Assembly: GCF_001969365.1 (NCBI RefSeq)
Contig: NZ_CP019312.1
Location: 3,348,001 to 3,412,000, forward strand
Source: Tateyamaria omphalii
GTDB lineage: Bacteria; Pseudomonadota; Alphaproteobacteria; Rhodobacterales; Rhodobacteraceae
Direction: 5' to 3'
DNA length: 64,000 nucleotides
The notes below the pieces were generated by a model. That model had not been told where the DNA came from, did not search any database, and saw only the letters and a program-made list of their open reading frames with translations. The stretch's first letter is position 1; the number at the start of each line of letters is the position of its first letter. Below, piece by piece: positions 1-9,320 of the stretch. Position numbers and translations under genes: made by a program.

Positions 1-121
1 AGTGGCAGAAGTTCAGTCTGGGCAAGAATGCGGTATGGCGTTCGAGAATTACGATGATATCCGTCCGTCGGATGTGATCGAGATTTTCGAGCGAGAAGAG
101 GTCACACGCACGCTCGACTGA
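1..121 (+). CDS. infB: Translation initiation factor IF-2, C-terminal end (partial)
   Basis: The frame is open from base 2 and ends in TGA at 119-121, giving the last 39 residues of a protein cut by the window edge. The peptide runs [20 protein letters not shown] and then continues with a GDVIE-like stretch (PSDVIEIFE). This matches the end of the last beta-barrel domain of bacterial IF-2, which places initiator tRNA on the 30S subunit as a GTPase. A strong intrinsic terminator follows 21 bases later, so this is the end of its transcription unit. Only the tail is visible, so the identification rests on a short but characteristic motif. Confidence 0.8.
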   Translation, partial: VAEVQSGQECGMAFENYDDIRPSDVIEIFEREEVTRTLD

Positions 122-142
122 GCAAGGCGGATAGAAAAAGAG

Positions 143-174
143 AAAGGGGACGGTGTGGAACCGTCCCCTTTTTT
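143..174 (+). terminator. Rho-independent terminator after infB
   Basis: A perfect 11-bp stem (AAAGGGGACGG at 143-153 with CCGTCCCCTTT at 161-171) closes a 7-base loop and runs into a T tract ending at 174. It lies just downstream of the infB stop codon in the right orientation. Confidence 0.93.
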
Positions 175-189
175 ACTCAGATCGTCGTG

Positions 190-324
190 TTATGCAGTTT
201 GCGAAACGGGTGTTCCGGAATAGTGGGCTCCATCAACCCGAACAGTCATCCGTCCATCTGGAAGGGTTTTCACGTAGAACCCTTGGATCAAAACGGCACT
301 GCCCAAAGCAATTGTGCGTAGCAT
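190..324 (-). CDS. Small conserved-looking protein, 44 residues
   Basis: The frame begins with ATG at 324 and ends with TAA at 190-192. A strong Shine-Dalgarno sequence (GGGGAGGAAAG, complement of 327-337) sits just ahead of the ATG, which is the main reason to believe it is a gene. The product begins MLRTIALGSAVLIQGFYVKT, with a short hydrophobic stretch at residues 5-17, followed by a polar part with DGRMTVRVDG and a TPVSQTA end. There is no clear signal peptide. A possible promoter lies at 359-388. I do not recognise a function. It stands alone between the infB terminator and the end of mutT, and I have an unverified impression that similar short proteins occur in Rhodobacterales. Confidence 0.7.
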   Translation of the reverse strand: MLRTIALGSAVLIQGFYVKTLPDGRMTVRVDGAHYSGTPVSQTA

Positions 325-358
325 GACTTTCCTCCCCAAAAAGAAAGTAATATCTCAA

Positions 359-388
359 CTATAAGTGTATTGTTTAACAAGTCATCAA
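359..388 (-). promoter_or_regulatory. Possible promoter for the 44-residue gene
   Basis: On the minus strand TTGATG (complement of 383-388) is followed after 18 bases by TTATAG (complement of 359-364). It lies in a markedly AT-rich stretch (341-440) about 35 bases upstream of the small gene. Both boxes are imperfect. Confidence 0.4.
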
Positions 389-443
389 CAATGTCACAAA
401 ACTGTTGTTTTTTTTGTCGTTTTGAGAAGATTGTTACCCGGCG

Positions 444-842
444 TTACAACCAATCGCGGAGGATTGGGATCAATGGGACGTCAGCGGCTGGCATTGGATA
501 ATCGCGCAAATCCTTGGGCTTAACCCATTTTAAAGCCTGGTTCTCGCGGGATTGTGGTGTTCCTTCCCACTTTCGGCAGGCAAACAGCGGCATCAGCAGG
601 TGGAAGTTATCATAGCTTTGGCTGGCAAATGTCAGAGGTGCGAGGCAAGACGCCCACGTATCGATTCCCAGTTCCTCGTTCAACTCCCGGATGAGCGCCG
701 CTTCGGGCGACTCGCCGGTTTCGACCTTGCCTCCGGGAAACTCCCATAGGCCTGCCATTGATTTGCCTTCGGGCCGCTGTGCAATCAGCACACGACCATC
801 GACGTCGATCAGGGCAACCGCAGAGACCAGCACGACTTTCAT
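444..842 (-). CDS. mutT: 8-oxo-dGTP diphosphatase MutT (Nudix hydrolase)
   Basis: This 132-residue protein is a single Nudix domain. The Nudix box is complete at about residues 37-59: GGKVETGE, then R-E-L-N-E-E-L-G with the metal-binding glutamates. Family knowledge says such proteins hydrolyse oxidised nucleotides (8-oxo-dGTP) to the monophosphate and so prevent A-C transversions. Length and the sequence around the box (GLWEFPGGKVE) fit the MutT branch rather than other Nudix enzymes. The gene overlaps the end of argJ by 4 bases (ATGA), so the two are probably translated together as the last genes of a ppiC-argJ-mutT unit. The exact substrate is inferred from the family. Confidence 0.88.
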   Translation of the reverse strand: MKVVLVSAVALIDVDGRVLIAQRPEGKSMAGLWEFPGGKVETGESPEAALIRELNEELGIDTWASCLAPLTFASQSYDNFHLLMPLFACRKWEGTPQSRENQALKWVKPKDLRDYPMPAADVPLIPILRDWL

Positions 843-2065
843 GACCGGTAGTCCGCGTTGATTTCGATGTAACCGTGGGTCAAATCACAGGTCCAAACTG
901 TCGCGGATGCATCTCCCATTCCGCAGTCGACGCGGATGTAAATGTGATCCTGTTTCATATGGGCGGCGGCGTCTTCCTCGCGGTAGGTGGGGCTGACCCA
1001 ACCGTTTTCCGCAACGAGCGTTTCCCCAAACCAGATTGACAACGTATCCCGTTCTGCCGGGGCGCCCGATTTACCGACGGCCATTACAACGCGGCCCCAA
1101 TTCGGATCCTCGCCAGCGATAGCAGTTTTGACCAATGGGGAATTGGCGATCGACAATCCATGGGTTTTTGCCGCAGTCTTGTCCGTGCAGCCGGTTACTT
1201 CAATCTCAACAAATTTTGTGGCGCCTTCGCCGTCTCGGACAACTTGGTGCGCCAGATCAAGCATGACGGCATACAAGGCTTCTGCAAATGCAGTGTTGCC
1301 CGTGACATCAACACCGCTTGCCCCGGTTGCGGCGACAATCAAGCTGTCAGAGGTTGATGTATCGCTGTCGACCGTGATGCAATTGAAGGTCGCGTCACTG
1401 GTGTCACGCACCAAGTCCTGCAACGCGCTTTGGGTCATTTGCCCATCCGTAAAGATGTACACGAGCATTGTGGCCATGTCCGGTGCGATCATGCCGCTGC
1501 CCTTAGCGATGCCTGCGAGTGTGACGGGTTGGCCATCGACGTCGATGGTTTGCGTTGCGCCCTTGGAGTACGTATCCGTCGTCATGATCGCGGACGCGGC
1601 GTCCGCGATAGCATCCGCCGACTGTTGGGTAACGAGATTGGACAGATGCGCTGTGATCCGGCCGTGCGGCAATGGCTCGCCAATCACACCGGTCGATGCC
1701 GTAAACACCCGATCTGCCGGCAAGCCGGTTGCCCTTGCCGTTGCATCGACCACTGCCGCGACCGCATCGACGCCGTTACGCCCGGTAAACGCGTTGGCGT
1801 TACCTGCGTTCACCAGAATAGCTGCGCCGGCATCTTGCTCACCGCCCAGCTTGGCTTGGCAATCCAGAACCGGGGCCGCACGAGTTGCGGATTTGGTAAA
1901 AACCCCGGCGATACTGGTGCCAGGGGCACAGATCGCCAGCATCACGTCCAGCCGCCCCGAATATTTTATACCCGCCTCGGCAGCGGCAAAGGTGACGCCA
2001 TCGATTTGGGGAAGGTCTGGGAACGTCTCGGGTGCCAGTGGCGACCGGGGCAGCGCGCCAGCCAT
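839..2065 (-). CDS. argJ: Bifunctional glutamate N-acetyltransferase/amino-acid N-acetyltransferase ArgJ
   Basis: This 408-residue protein is the ArgJ enzyme of the cyclic arginine pathway: it moves the acetyl group of N-acetylornithine to glutamate and, in bifunctional forms, also uses acetyl-CoA. The self-cleavage site is visible in DMATMLVYIF, with the nucleophilic Thr at residue 199 following Ala198; cleavage yields alpha and beta chains. The oxyanion-hole motif STGVIGE lies at 124-130, and the SPLVKTAI/GEDPNWGR segment near residue 310 is typical. A GGAG Shine-Dalgarno sequence precedes the start, 3 bases after the ppiC stop. Whether it is mono- or bifunctional cannot be told from sequence alone. 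Confidence 0.95.
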   Translation of the reverse strand: MAGALPRSPLAPETFPDLPQIDGVTFAAAEAGIKYSGRLDVMLAICAPGTSIAGVFTKSATRAAPVLDCQAKLGGEQDAGAAILVNAGNANAFTGRNGVDAVAAVVDATARATGLPADRVFTASTGVIGEPLPHGRITAHLSNLVTQQSADAIADAASAIMTTDTYSKGATQTIDVDGQPVTLAGIAKGSGMIAPDMATMLVYIFTDGQMTQSALQDLVRDTSDATFNCITVDSDTSTSDSLIVAATGASGVDVTGNTAFAEALYAVMLDLAHQVVRDGEGATKFVEIEVTGCTDKTAAKTHGLSIANSPLVKTAIAGEDPNWGRVVMAVGKSGAPAERDTLSIWFGETLVAENGWVSPTYREEDAAAHMKQDHIYIRVDCGMGDASATVWTCDLTHGYIEINADYRS

Positions 2066-2068
2066 CCG

Positions 2069-2908
2069 TTACTCCACCAATCCCAGGTCGGACAGGATTT
2101 CAGGGTCGATGTCTCCGGCGCCGGATTGGTCAATCTGCGCATCTGCTGTCAGGGAAGCCACGTAGTCTTCGACAGCTGCGTCGCGTACCTCCTGAAGCAG
2201 TTCCTCGCGTACCTCGTCAAGCGACGGGGCATCGGGTGTCCGGGTCTCGTTCAGGACAATGACGTGCCAGCCGAATTGAGTTTGCACCGGCTCAGACACT
2301 TCACCCACTTCCAAAGAGATGACTGCCGCTTCGAAGCTGGGCACCATCGCACCTGCGCCGAACCAGCCAAGCTGTCCGCCATTGGGTCCGGATGGCCCTG
2401 TGGACTTTTCACGCGCGGTCGCTCCAAAATCTGCACCGCCGTCAATCTCGGTCTTGATAGCCTTGGCTTCTTCCTCGGTTTCGACCAGGATATGAGACGC
2501 GTTGTACTCCTCTTGCGGGGTGACGCCCTCGTATTTCAGATCGTAGGCGGCCTGGATCGCGTCATCCGTCAGCTTTTCCTGAAACAGGGTTTCCAGTTCT
2601 TCGCCCGCTGTCAGGGAACGGGTTTCGTTTTCGATTTGCAGCATGGTCCGTTTGGGCAGGTCACCGTCAAAGGACTGGGCCAGAAGGGTCTGGTTGATCA
2701 GTTGTTCCAGGATACCGCTGAACAAAACATCATTCGGCAATTGCTGGAACTGCTGGGGCAGCGAGGCGCGCGCCACGATCATGTGACCGACCGTGATGTC
2801 CGTGCCATTTACGGTCGCCACAACCGTGTCTGCGTCTTGTGCTGTTGCTGGGGTCGCCAGGGCCGCAATCAAACCCAGTGCCGGCAACGAGAGGAAGCGT
2901 TTATTCAT
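2069..2908 (-). CDS. Periplasmic peptidyl-prolyl cis-trans isomerase, parvulin type
   Basis: The start chosen is ATG at 2908, preceded by AAGGA; it gives an N-terminal signal peptide (MNKRFLSLPALGLIAALATPATA, mature from about QD). A longer frame from 2956 would bury the signal sequence. The 279-residue protein has a SurA/PrsA-like N-terminal helical part and a rotamase domain at about residues 130-230: HILVETEEEA, GGQLGWFGAGAMVPSFE and FGWHVIVL are parvulin hallmarks. It should fold or chaperone secreted and outer-membrane proteins. It is divergent from secA, a sensible pairing of translocation and periplasmic folding, and it heads the argJ-mutT run. Confidence 0.9.
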   Translation of the reverse strand: MNKRFLSLPALGLIAALATPATAQDADTVVATVNGTDITVGHMIVARASLPQQFQQLPNDVLFSGILEQLINQTLLAQSFDGDLPKRTMLQIENETRSLTAGEELETLFQEKLTDDAIQAAYDLKYEGVTPQEEYNASHILVETEEEAKAIKTEIDGGADFGATAREKSTGPSGPNGGQLGWFGAGAMVPSFEAAVISLEVGEVSEPVQTQFGWHVIVLNETRTPDAPSLDEVREELLQEVRDAAVEDYVASLTADAQIDQSGAGDIDPEILSDLGLVE

Positions 2909-2928
2909 GTAACAATCCTTGGGCTCAT

Positions 2929-2946
2929 GCGCCCCACCCGGGGCGC
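2929..2946. other. GC-rich inverted repeat in the ppiC-secA divergent region
   Basis: GCGCCCC (2929-2935) and GGGGCGC (2940-2946) form a perfect 7-bp stem with an ACCC loop. It lies just upstream of the ppiC Shine-Dalgarno sequence on one strand and touches the secA -35 box on the other. It could be an mRNA leader hairpin of ppiC or an operator; nothing decides which. Confidence 0.4.
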
Positions 2947-2949
2947 GCA

Positions 2950-2978
2950 TTGACACGGTTTCACGTGACCCTTACATC
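2950..2978 (+). promoter_or_regulatory. Probable housekeeping promoter of secA
   Basis: A perfect -35 box TTGACA (2950-2955) is followed after 17 bases by TACATC (2973-2978). It lies about 110 bases upstream of the secA start. The -10 box is weak. Confidence 0.55.
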
Positions 2979-3085
2979 GCCCTATGGACGCGGCCTGGGC
3001 CGATTTTCGCCCACCGTTATTATGGGCTTGGCGCGCGCCCGGCAAGCAGTTGCTGCATAGACACAAACGATCGGCTGGAGAACGT

Positions 3086-5785
3086 ATGCTCGGTTTCGGA
3101 ACACTCACCAAGAAGGTGTTTGGCACCCCCAATGATCGCAAGATCAAGAGCACGCGGCCGCTGGTCGAAAAGATCAACGCGCTTGAGCCTGAATTCGAGG
3201 CGCTGAGCGACGATGGTCTGAAGGATAAGACGCAGGCTTTGGCTGAGCGGGCGATGGGTGGCGAAGCCCTTGACGACCTGTTGCCAGAGGCATTTGCGAA
3301 CTGTCGCGAGGCTGCCAAGCGCACGTTAGGTCTGCGCGCTTATGACACGCAACTCCTTGCCGCGATCTTTCTGCATCAGGGCAATATCGCCGAACAGAAG
3401 ACAGGCGAGGGCAAGACCCTGACGGCGGCCTTTGCCGCCTATCTGAATGCGCTGTCAGGCAAGGGCGTGCATGTGGTGACCGTGAACGAATATCTTGTCC
3501 AGCGTGATGCGGATTGGATGGGCAAGGTCTATGGTGCACTGGGTCTGACCACCGGTGTTGCGATCAACGGGATCGGCGAAGAAAACAAGCGCGCGGCCTA
3601 CGCATGTGATATCACCTATGCAACCAACAACGAGTTGGGGTTCGACTATCTGCGCGATAACATGAAGCCCTCGATCGAAGAGATGGTGCAGCGCGGCCAC
3701 AATTTCGCAATCGTGGACGAGGTCGACAGTATCCTGATTGATGAAGCACGGACACCGCTGGTCATTTCTGGCCCGCTGCAGGACCGGTCCGAGATGTACG
3801 TGACCATTGACGGCGTTATTCCGTTGATCGAGGATGACCACTTCACCCTCGATGAAAAGCAGAAGAACGTCACCTTCACCGATGATGGTAACGAGTTCGT
3901 CGAAGAGCAGCTGCGCGTGCGTGGCCTGATCGAGGAAGGCGCGTCGCTTTACGACCCGGAGAGCACAACCATCGTGCACCACGTGAACCAGGGTCTGCGG
4001 GCGCACAAGCTGTTCCAGAAGGACAAGGATTACATCGTCCGCAACGGTGAGGTTGTACTGATCGACGAATTCACCGGTCGTATGATGACGGGCCGCCGCC
4101 TGTCCGACGGTCTGCATCAAGCCATCGAGGCCAAGGAAGGCGTGCAAATCCAGCCGGAGAATCAGACGCTGGCGTCCGTAACGTTCCAGAATTACTTCCG
4201 TCTGTATGGAAAACTGGCCGGCATGACCGGGACCGCCGCGACCGAGGCCGAGGAGTTCCAGACAATTTATGGGCTGGGCGTGGTCGAAGTGCCCACCAAC
4301 AGGCCCATTGCGCGTTTGGACGAAGACGACCAAGTGTTCCGCACCGGGCAGGAAAAGTACAAGGCCATGATCGACGAGATCAAGGCAGCCCATGAAAAGG
4401 GTCAGCCCGTCCTTGTCGGCACGACGTCCATCGACAAGTCCGAGATGTTTGCCGAAGCGCTTAAGGCCGAAGGGATTGCACACAACGTCCTGAACGCCCG
4501 CCAGCACGAGCAAGAAGCGCAGATTATCGCCGACGCCGGTAAGCTGGGCGCTGTGACCATTGCGACCAATATGGCCGGCCGCGGCACTGACATTCAGCTT
4601 GGCGGCAACGTCGAAATGAAGGTGCTTGAGGCGATCACCGCCGACCCCGAAGCGGACCCGGACGAAGTGCGCAAGCGCATCGAGGCGGAGCATGAGGACG
4701 AAAAGCAGAAGGTGCTTGCCGCTGGTGGCCTTTTTGTCCTCGCCTCCGAACGCCATGAAAGCCGCCGGATCGACAACCAGCTGCGCGGCCGGTCGGGCCG
4801 TCAGGGCGATCCGGGCCGCACGTCGTTCTACCTGAGCCTAGAAGATGATCTGATGCGCATCTTTGGCTCTGACCGGCTGGACAAGGTGCTCAAGACGCTT
4901 GGCCTGGAGGAGGGGGAGGCGATTGTGCACCCTTGGGTGAACAAATCCCTCGAACGTGCGCAGGCCAAGGTAGAAGGGCGCAACTTCGACATCCGCAAGC
5001 AGCTTCTCAAATTCGACGATGTGATGAACGATCAGCGCCGCGTGGTCTTTTCACAACGCCGCGAGATCATGGAAGCGCAGGATCTTTCGGAAATCACGTC
5101 CGACATGCGAGACGAGGTGATCGACGACCTGATTGACCAGTATATGCCGCCCAATAGCTATGCTGACCAATGGGACACCGAGGGGCTCTATGCTGCTGTT
5201 CTTGAGAACCTGGGCATTGATGCGCCTGTTATGGCCTGGTGCGATGAAGAGGGCGTAGACGATGAACAAATTCGCGAACGCCTGATTGAAGCGAGCGACA
5301 AGATGCTCGCCGAAAAGGCCGAGGCCTTTGGCGAAGAAAACATGCGCAGCATCGAAAAGCAGTTGATCCTGCAAGCGATCGACGGCAAGTGGCGCGAGCA
5401 TTTGTTGACGCTTGAACACCTGCGGTCCGTTGTCGGTTTCCGAGGTTATGCGCAGCGCGACCCGCTGAATGAGTACAAGAACGAAGCGTTCCAGCTGTTT
5501 GAAAGCATGTTGGAAAGCCTGCGCACGGAAGTGACCAACAAATTGTCGCGTATCCGTCCGCTGACGGACGAAGAGCGCGAGCAGATGCTGGCCCAGATGG
5601 CGGCGCAGCAACAACAGGTTGCCGATGCAGCCAAGACAAACGCGCCTCCTGCTCCGACGGCGGAAGCGGTTGCGAATGGTTTTGACGAGAATGATCGAAG
5701 CACGTGGGGAAATCCGGGTCGGAACGACCTTTGTCCCTGTGGCTCTGGCAAGAAGTTCAAGCATTGTCATGGGGCATTTGTCTGA
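3086..5785 (+). CDS. secA: Preprotein translocase ATPase SecA
   Basis: This 899-residue protein is the ATP-driven motor that pushes unfolded preproteins through SecYEG. Walker A ([15 protein letters not shown] at 107-111) and the [20 protein letters not shown] helicase motif are intact, as are the [11 protein letters not shown] and [12 protein letters not shown] motifs of the second nucleotide-binding fold. The C-terminus carries the zinc site [13 protein letters not shown] (Cys883, Cys885, Cys894, His895) used to bind SecB and phospholipid. ATG at 3086 with GGAG upstream gives the canonical [13 protein letters not shown] start; a longer frame from 2984 has no family support. A TTGACA promoter precedes it, and no clear terminator follows. 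Confidence 0.97.
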   Translation: MLGFGTLTKKVFGTPNDRKIKSTRPLVEKINALEPEFEALSDDGLKDKTQALAERAMGGEALDDLLPEAFANCREAAKRTLGLRAYDTQLLAAIFLHQGNIAEQKTGEGKTLTAAFAAYLNALSGKGVHVVTVNEYLVQRDADWMGKVYGALGLTTGVAINGIGEENKRAAYACDITYATNNELGFDYLRDNMKPSIEEMVQRGHNFAIVDEVDSILIDEARTPLVISGPLQDRSEMYVTIDGVIPLIEDDHFTLDEKQKNVTFTDDGNEFVEEQLRVRGLIEEGASLYDPESTTIVHHVNQGLRAHKLFQKDKDYIVRNGEVVLIDEFTGRMMTGRRLSDGLHQAIEAKEGVQIQPENQTLASVTFQNYFRLYGKLAGMTGTAATEAEEFQTIYGLGVVEVPTNRPIARLDEDDQVFRTGQEKYKAMIDEIKAAHEKGQPVLVGTTSIDKSEMFAEALKAEGIAHNVLNARQHEQEAQIIADAGKLGAVTIATNMAGRGTDIQLGGNVEMKVLEAITADPEADPDEVRKRIEAEHEDEKQKVLAAGGLFVLASERHESRRIDNQLRGRSGRQGDPGRTSFYLSLEDDLMRIFGSDRLDKVLKTLGLEEGEAIVHPWVNKSLERAQAKVEGRNFDIRKQLLKFDDVMNDQRRVVFSQRREIMEAQDLSEITSDMRDEVIDDLIDQYMPPNSYADQWDTEGLYAAVLENLGIDAPVMAWCDEEGVDDEQIRERLIEASDKMLAEKAEAFGEENMRSIEKQLILQAIDGKWREHLLTLEHLRSVVGFRGYAQRDPLNEYKNEAFQLFESMLESLRTEVTNKLSRIRPLTDEEREQMLAQMAAQQQQVADAAKTNAPPAPTAEAVANGFDENDRSTWGNPGRNDLCPCGSGKKFKHCHGAFV

Positions 5786-5904
5786 TATCGACATCACCCT
5801 CGGTGCCGTATTCCTGCCGTAAAGACTCCCAACAGCTGTCATAACCCGGCCCGTTTCTCGTGCGACCTTGCCCTTGAACCAATCCGTGGGAAGGGAATGG
5901 GACG

Positions 5905-6903
5905 ATGCGATATGTAAAAGAGATCGCAACCGGCGCAACGACGCTGGCAGTTGCGGTCGGCATTGGCTTTGTCATGCAAAGCGGCGAAGCCGCCAAAGCA
6001 AGATATGGCGAAACGGCGCGAAATGTGTCCGCACCGGTGAACTCTTTGTTCAACGGCTCCGAAAACGCGGATGTCTTGTTGGAAGTGCAGGAGATTGAAT
6101 TGACCTCGGCCACCGATCCGGTGTCAGTACCTGTTCCACAGGCCGATTCGAACGTGCAGCGCGTCTCAGTACCTGCAGCCACTGACATGCCGGACGAAAG
6201 TGACGTTCTGCCGCAGGCCGACGGGTGCGCGATCGTCGCAGGCGCCCAAGCCGGACCAGCGGCGATGGTCGACCTGTCCCTTACCGCGCCATGCGCCGTG
6301 AACGAACGGTTGACCGTGCACCACAACGGCATGATGTTCACCGAAACAACCGACGCAAATGGCAATCTGAACCTGACTGTCCCTGCTTTGACAGAGCAAG
6401 CTGTGTTCATCATGGCCTTTTCCGACGGTGACGGTGCCGTAGCGCAGGCCATTGTGTCCGATGTTGCGCAATACGAGCGGACGACACTGCAATGGCGTGG
6501 GCGTGCAGGTTTCGAACTGCATGCGCGCGAATTTGGCGCCGACTACGGGCAGGACGGTCACGTCTGGTCAGGCGCTGATCAAAATGTTCCAGGCATGATG
6601 CGTGGCGACAACGGCTACGTCATGCGGCTTGGGGACACAGAACTAACTGAGCCCCTTATTGCCGAGATCTATACCTATCCGTCTGGCCATTCGGTCCAAT
6701 CGGGCACTATCGACCTGAGCGTCGAAGCAGAGGTCACCTTGGACAATTGCGGTATCGAGGTTGAAGCCCAATCGCTTGAAATCATGACGGATGGTACAGT
6801 GAAAACGCAGGATCTGACATTGGCAGTGCCCGGTTGTGACGCGGTTGGGAGCTTTCTGGTGTTGAACAATTTGGTCTCAGACCTGAAAGTCGCCAGCAAC
6901 TGA
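5905..6903 (+). CDS. Exported protein of unknown function
   Basis: This 332-residue protein starts at ATG 5905 behind a purine-rich GGGAAGGGAATGGGA stretch. Residues 1-29 look like a signal or membrane anchor (ITGATTLAVAVGIGFVMQ-like hydrophobic core ending near GEAA). The remainder is acidic, threonine- and valine-rich and probably beta-structured, with two cysteine pairs (near CAIVAG/APCAV and DNCGIE/VPGCDA) that could be disulfides in the periplasm. It is followed 22 bases later by another exported protein, so the two may be co-transcribed. I recognise no domain and assign no function. Confidence 0.75.
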   Translation: MRYVKEIATGATTLAVAVGIGFVMQSGEAAKARYGETARNVSAPVNSLFNGSENADVLLEVQEIELTSATDPVSVPVPQADSNVQRVSVPAATDMPDESDVLPQADGCAIVAGAQAGPAAMVDLSLTAPCAVNERLTVHHNGMMFTETTDANGNLNLTVPALTEQAVFIMAFSDGDGAVAQAIVSDVAQYERTTLQWRGRAGFELHAREFGADYGQDGHVWSGADQNVPGMMRGDNGYVMRLGDTELTEPLIAEIYTYPSGHSVQSGTIDLSVEAEVTLDNCGIEVEAQSLEIMTDGTVKTQDLTLAVPGCDAVGSFLVLNNLVSDLKVASN

Positions 6904-6925
6904 CCGCAGCGACGACAGGCTTGAT

Positions 6926-8479
6926 ATGGCTTTGATACGTGCGGCGATTTTCGCCGCACTTTCCTTTTGGGGAATTGCGTCCTTTGCGCAGGACGTCACG
7001 CTCACATCGCCCGACGGGCAGGTGGAGTTGAGCGGGACGCTTTTGGGCTTTGACGGCGAATTCTACCGCATTGAAACCGTTTATGGTGAACTGACGGTGG
7101 ACGGGTCGGGCGTGCTTTGTGAAGGGCCTGCCTGCCCGAACTTGCAGGATTTCGTGGCCGAGATCAGCGTGTCCGGATCATCAACGATGGGTGCGGTTTT
7201 GATGCCCGCATTGATCGAAGGGTTCGCGCTGCGAAACAATTACACCGCTGCGCGCGACGGCGTTGATTCGCGGAACTTCATATACACGTTGATAGATACG
7301 GAAACGGACAAGCCGGTCGCCCGCTTTTACTTTCACGTGTCCACCACTGATGAGGGCTTCGCAGACCTGTTGGCCAATGACGCCGACATCGTCATGGCGC
7401 TGCGCGAGATCAGGCCGGACGAACGCCAGCGCGCGCGCGACGCTGGCATGGGCGACATGACGGAGGCAAACCGCAGTCGCGTTCTTGCGCTTGACGCAAT
7501 GGTGCCAGTCGTTTCGCCGTCTAACCCGGTCGACAGGATTTCGCCCCAAGACCTTGCCGCTGTCTTTGCCGGCCGCATTACCAATTGGACGGCACTTGGC
7601 GGCGCGGATGCTCCTATTGCCCTGCATCTGCCTGGCGCGCGCACCGGACTTGGGCAATCTGTTGAAGATGATGTAATGGGACCGGCGCGATCCACATTTG
7701 CTGAGGAGATCATGCGGCATGATCGCAGTCTGGAGGTGGTGAATGCGGTTTTGCGCGATCCCTTTGCCATCGGAATCGCAAGCTATGCCGACACAGGGGA
7801 TGCGCGGGCTTTGACCTTGACCGGGTCTTGCGGTTTCTCCCTGTCGGCGGCGCGCGGCACGATCAAAACCGAAGACTATCCCCTTACCGCACCGATGTTT
7901 CTATACCTTCCCGCGCGTCGGTTGCCGAAGATCGGACGCGAGTTTCTGGCCTTTACTCGCGGCCAGTCAGCGCAGGTCGTGATCCGTCGGGCGGGGTTTG
8001 TGGACCAGGCCCCCGAAGAGGTGTCGATCAACGACCAGGGCTATCGCTTTGCCAATGCAGTGACGTCTGCCGGACCCGAGGTGTCGTTGGAAGAACTGCA
8101 GCGGATGACCCGCACACTTTATGGCATGGCCCGGCTGACCACGTCTTTTCGGTTCGAGGCGGGATCGGTGCGGTTGGACGCGCAGTCGCGGTCAAACGTG
8201 CAGCAATTGGCTCGGGCACTCGAGCAGGGAAAATACGATGCGCGACAGATCCTGCTTGTGGGGTTCAGCGACGGTGACGGGCCGGCCACCGCCAATCGCG
8301 ACATTGCCCTGCGTCGCGCGGAGGCCGTGCGCCGTGCGGTCGAAACAGCCGCGCAAACGGCAAATTTCGAGCGTTTCCAAATGAACGTTGATGCGTTCGG
8401 AGAGGCGTTGCCGATGGCATGTGATGACAGCGCGTGGGGGCGTCAGGCCAACCGGCGGGTCGAGGTCTGGGTCCGCTAA
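6926..8479 (+). CDS. PstS-like periplasmic binding domain fused to an OmpA-type C-terminal domain
   Basis: This 517-residue protein has a signal peptide (residues 1-21, cleavage near SFA-QD), then a short beta-rich domain with a Cys pair (VLCEGPACPNL). From about residue 75 follows a phosphate-binding-like fold (ISVSGSSTMG, then NPVDRISPQDLAAVFAGRITNW, typical of PstS family proteins). The last ~130 residues are an OmpA-like peptidoglycan-binding domain (FRFEAGSVRLDAQS, LVGFSDGDG, NRDIALRRAEAVRR). It would sit in the periplasm tethered to the cell wall and bind an anion or signal. No pst transporter genes are adjacent. Its end overlaps the end of radC by 4 bases, tail to tail. Confidence 0.85.
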   Translation: MALIRAAIFAALSFWGIASFAQDVTLTSPDGQVELSGTLLGFDGEFYRIETVYGELTVDGSGVLCEGPACPNLQDFVAEISVSGSSTMGAVLMPALIEGFALRNNYTAARDGVDSRNFIYTLIDTETDKPVARFYFHVSTTDEGFADLLANDADIVMALREIRPDERQRARDAGMGDMTEANRSRVLALDAMVPVVSPSNPVDRISPQDLAAVFAGRITNWTALGGADAPIALHLPGARTGLGQSVEDDVMGPARSTFAEEIMRHDRSLEVVNAVLRDPFAIGIASYADTGDARALTLTGSCGFSLSAARGTIKTEDYPLTAPMFLYLPARRLPKIGREFLAFTRGQSAQVVIRRAGFVDQAPEEVSINDQGYRFANAVTSAGPEVSLEELQRMTRTLYGMARLTTSFRFEAGSVRLDAQSRSNVQQLARALEQGKYDARQILLVGFSDGDGPATANRDIALRRAEAVRRAVETAAQTANFERFQMNVDAFGEALPMACDDSAWGRQANRRVEVWVR

Positions 8480-9225
8480 AGATACCCTGCGGATTTGAAG
8501 CTGAGTTCCCGATCTTTACCGACGATCAGGTGGTCGTGGACGGTGATGCCAAGCGCGCCGCAGGCCATTTCCATCTTGGCGGTCATGTCGATGTCCGACT
8601 GGCTGGGCGTCGGGTCGCCCGAGGGGTGATTGTGCACGAGGATCAGGGCAGACGCATTCAGTTCCAGCGCCCGCTTGGCCACTTCGCGCGGGTAGACGGG
8701 CACGTGATCAACAGTGCCCTTACCCTGTTCTTCATCCGCGATGAGCACGTTCTTGCGGTCAAGATAGAGCACCCTGAACTGTTCAGTCTCTCGATGGGCC
8801 ATGGTTGTGTGGCAGTAGTCCAGCAGCGCATCCCAGCTTGAAATCACGTGCGTATTCAATACTTTGGCGCGGGCCATACGGTGGGCGGCAGCTTCGACAA
8901 TCTTCAGCTCGCAGATCACGGCGTCACCCACACCCTTCAACGTCCGCAGCCGCTCTACCGGGGCGGTCACCACGCGGTTGAAGTCACCGAATTCGGTCAT
9001 CAGGGCATGCGCAAGCGGTTTGACGTCCTGGCGCGGTATTGCGCGGAAAAGGACAAGTTCCAGCAGCTCGTAATCTGGCATTGCACCGGCCCCACCGTCC
9101 ATGAACCGGGTGCGCAGACGCTTGCGGTGATCGGCCATGTAAGATGGCGTGCGTCCCTTCGGTATGGACACAGGTGTTGCTTCGTCCAGATCGAAAGGTA
9201 GTGGTTGTTCGGCGAAATGGGACAT
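8476..9225 (-). CDS. radC: RadC/MPN-domain protein
   Basis: This 249-residue protein has an N-terminal helix-hairpin-helix region (LKGVGDAVICELK, about residues 96-108) and a C-terminal MPN/JAB domain with the metal-site motif HNHPSGDPTPSQSD (His198, His200, Asp211) and an upstream glutamate. This is the RadC family. The name comes from an old DNA-repair assignment that has been withdrawn for E. coli; the real activity of the domain is not established. It is alone on the minus strand and convergent with the PstS/OmpA fusion gene. Length and motifs are normal. Confidence 0.9.
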   Translation of the reverse strand: MSHFAEQPLPFDLDEATPVSIPKGRTPSYMADHRKRLRTRFMDGGAGAMPDYELLELVLFRAIPRQDVKPLAHALMTEFGDFNRVVTAPVERLRTLKGVGDAVICELKIVEAAAHRMARAKVLNTHVISSWDALLDYCHTTMAHRETEQFRVLYLDRKNVLIADEEQGKGTVDHVPVYPREVAKRALELNASALILVHNHPSGDPTPSQSDIDMTAKMEMACGALGITVHDHLIVGKDRELSFKSAGYL

Positions 9226-9320
9226 GCCGAAACCCTGCGCGAGACTGGTTAGGGAAGCGTTAACAATGCACCTCCGCCCTACAAAAACCGTGGCAGGGCG
9301 AAGGTATGTGGCGCGCTATG

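Noticed and set aside
987..2953. Long + strand open frames over argJ and ppiC
   Set aside because: They are antisense to argJ and ppiC, show no domains and have no ribosome-binding sites.
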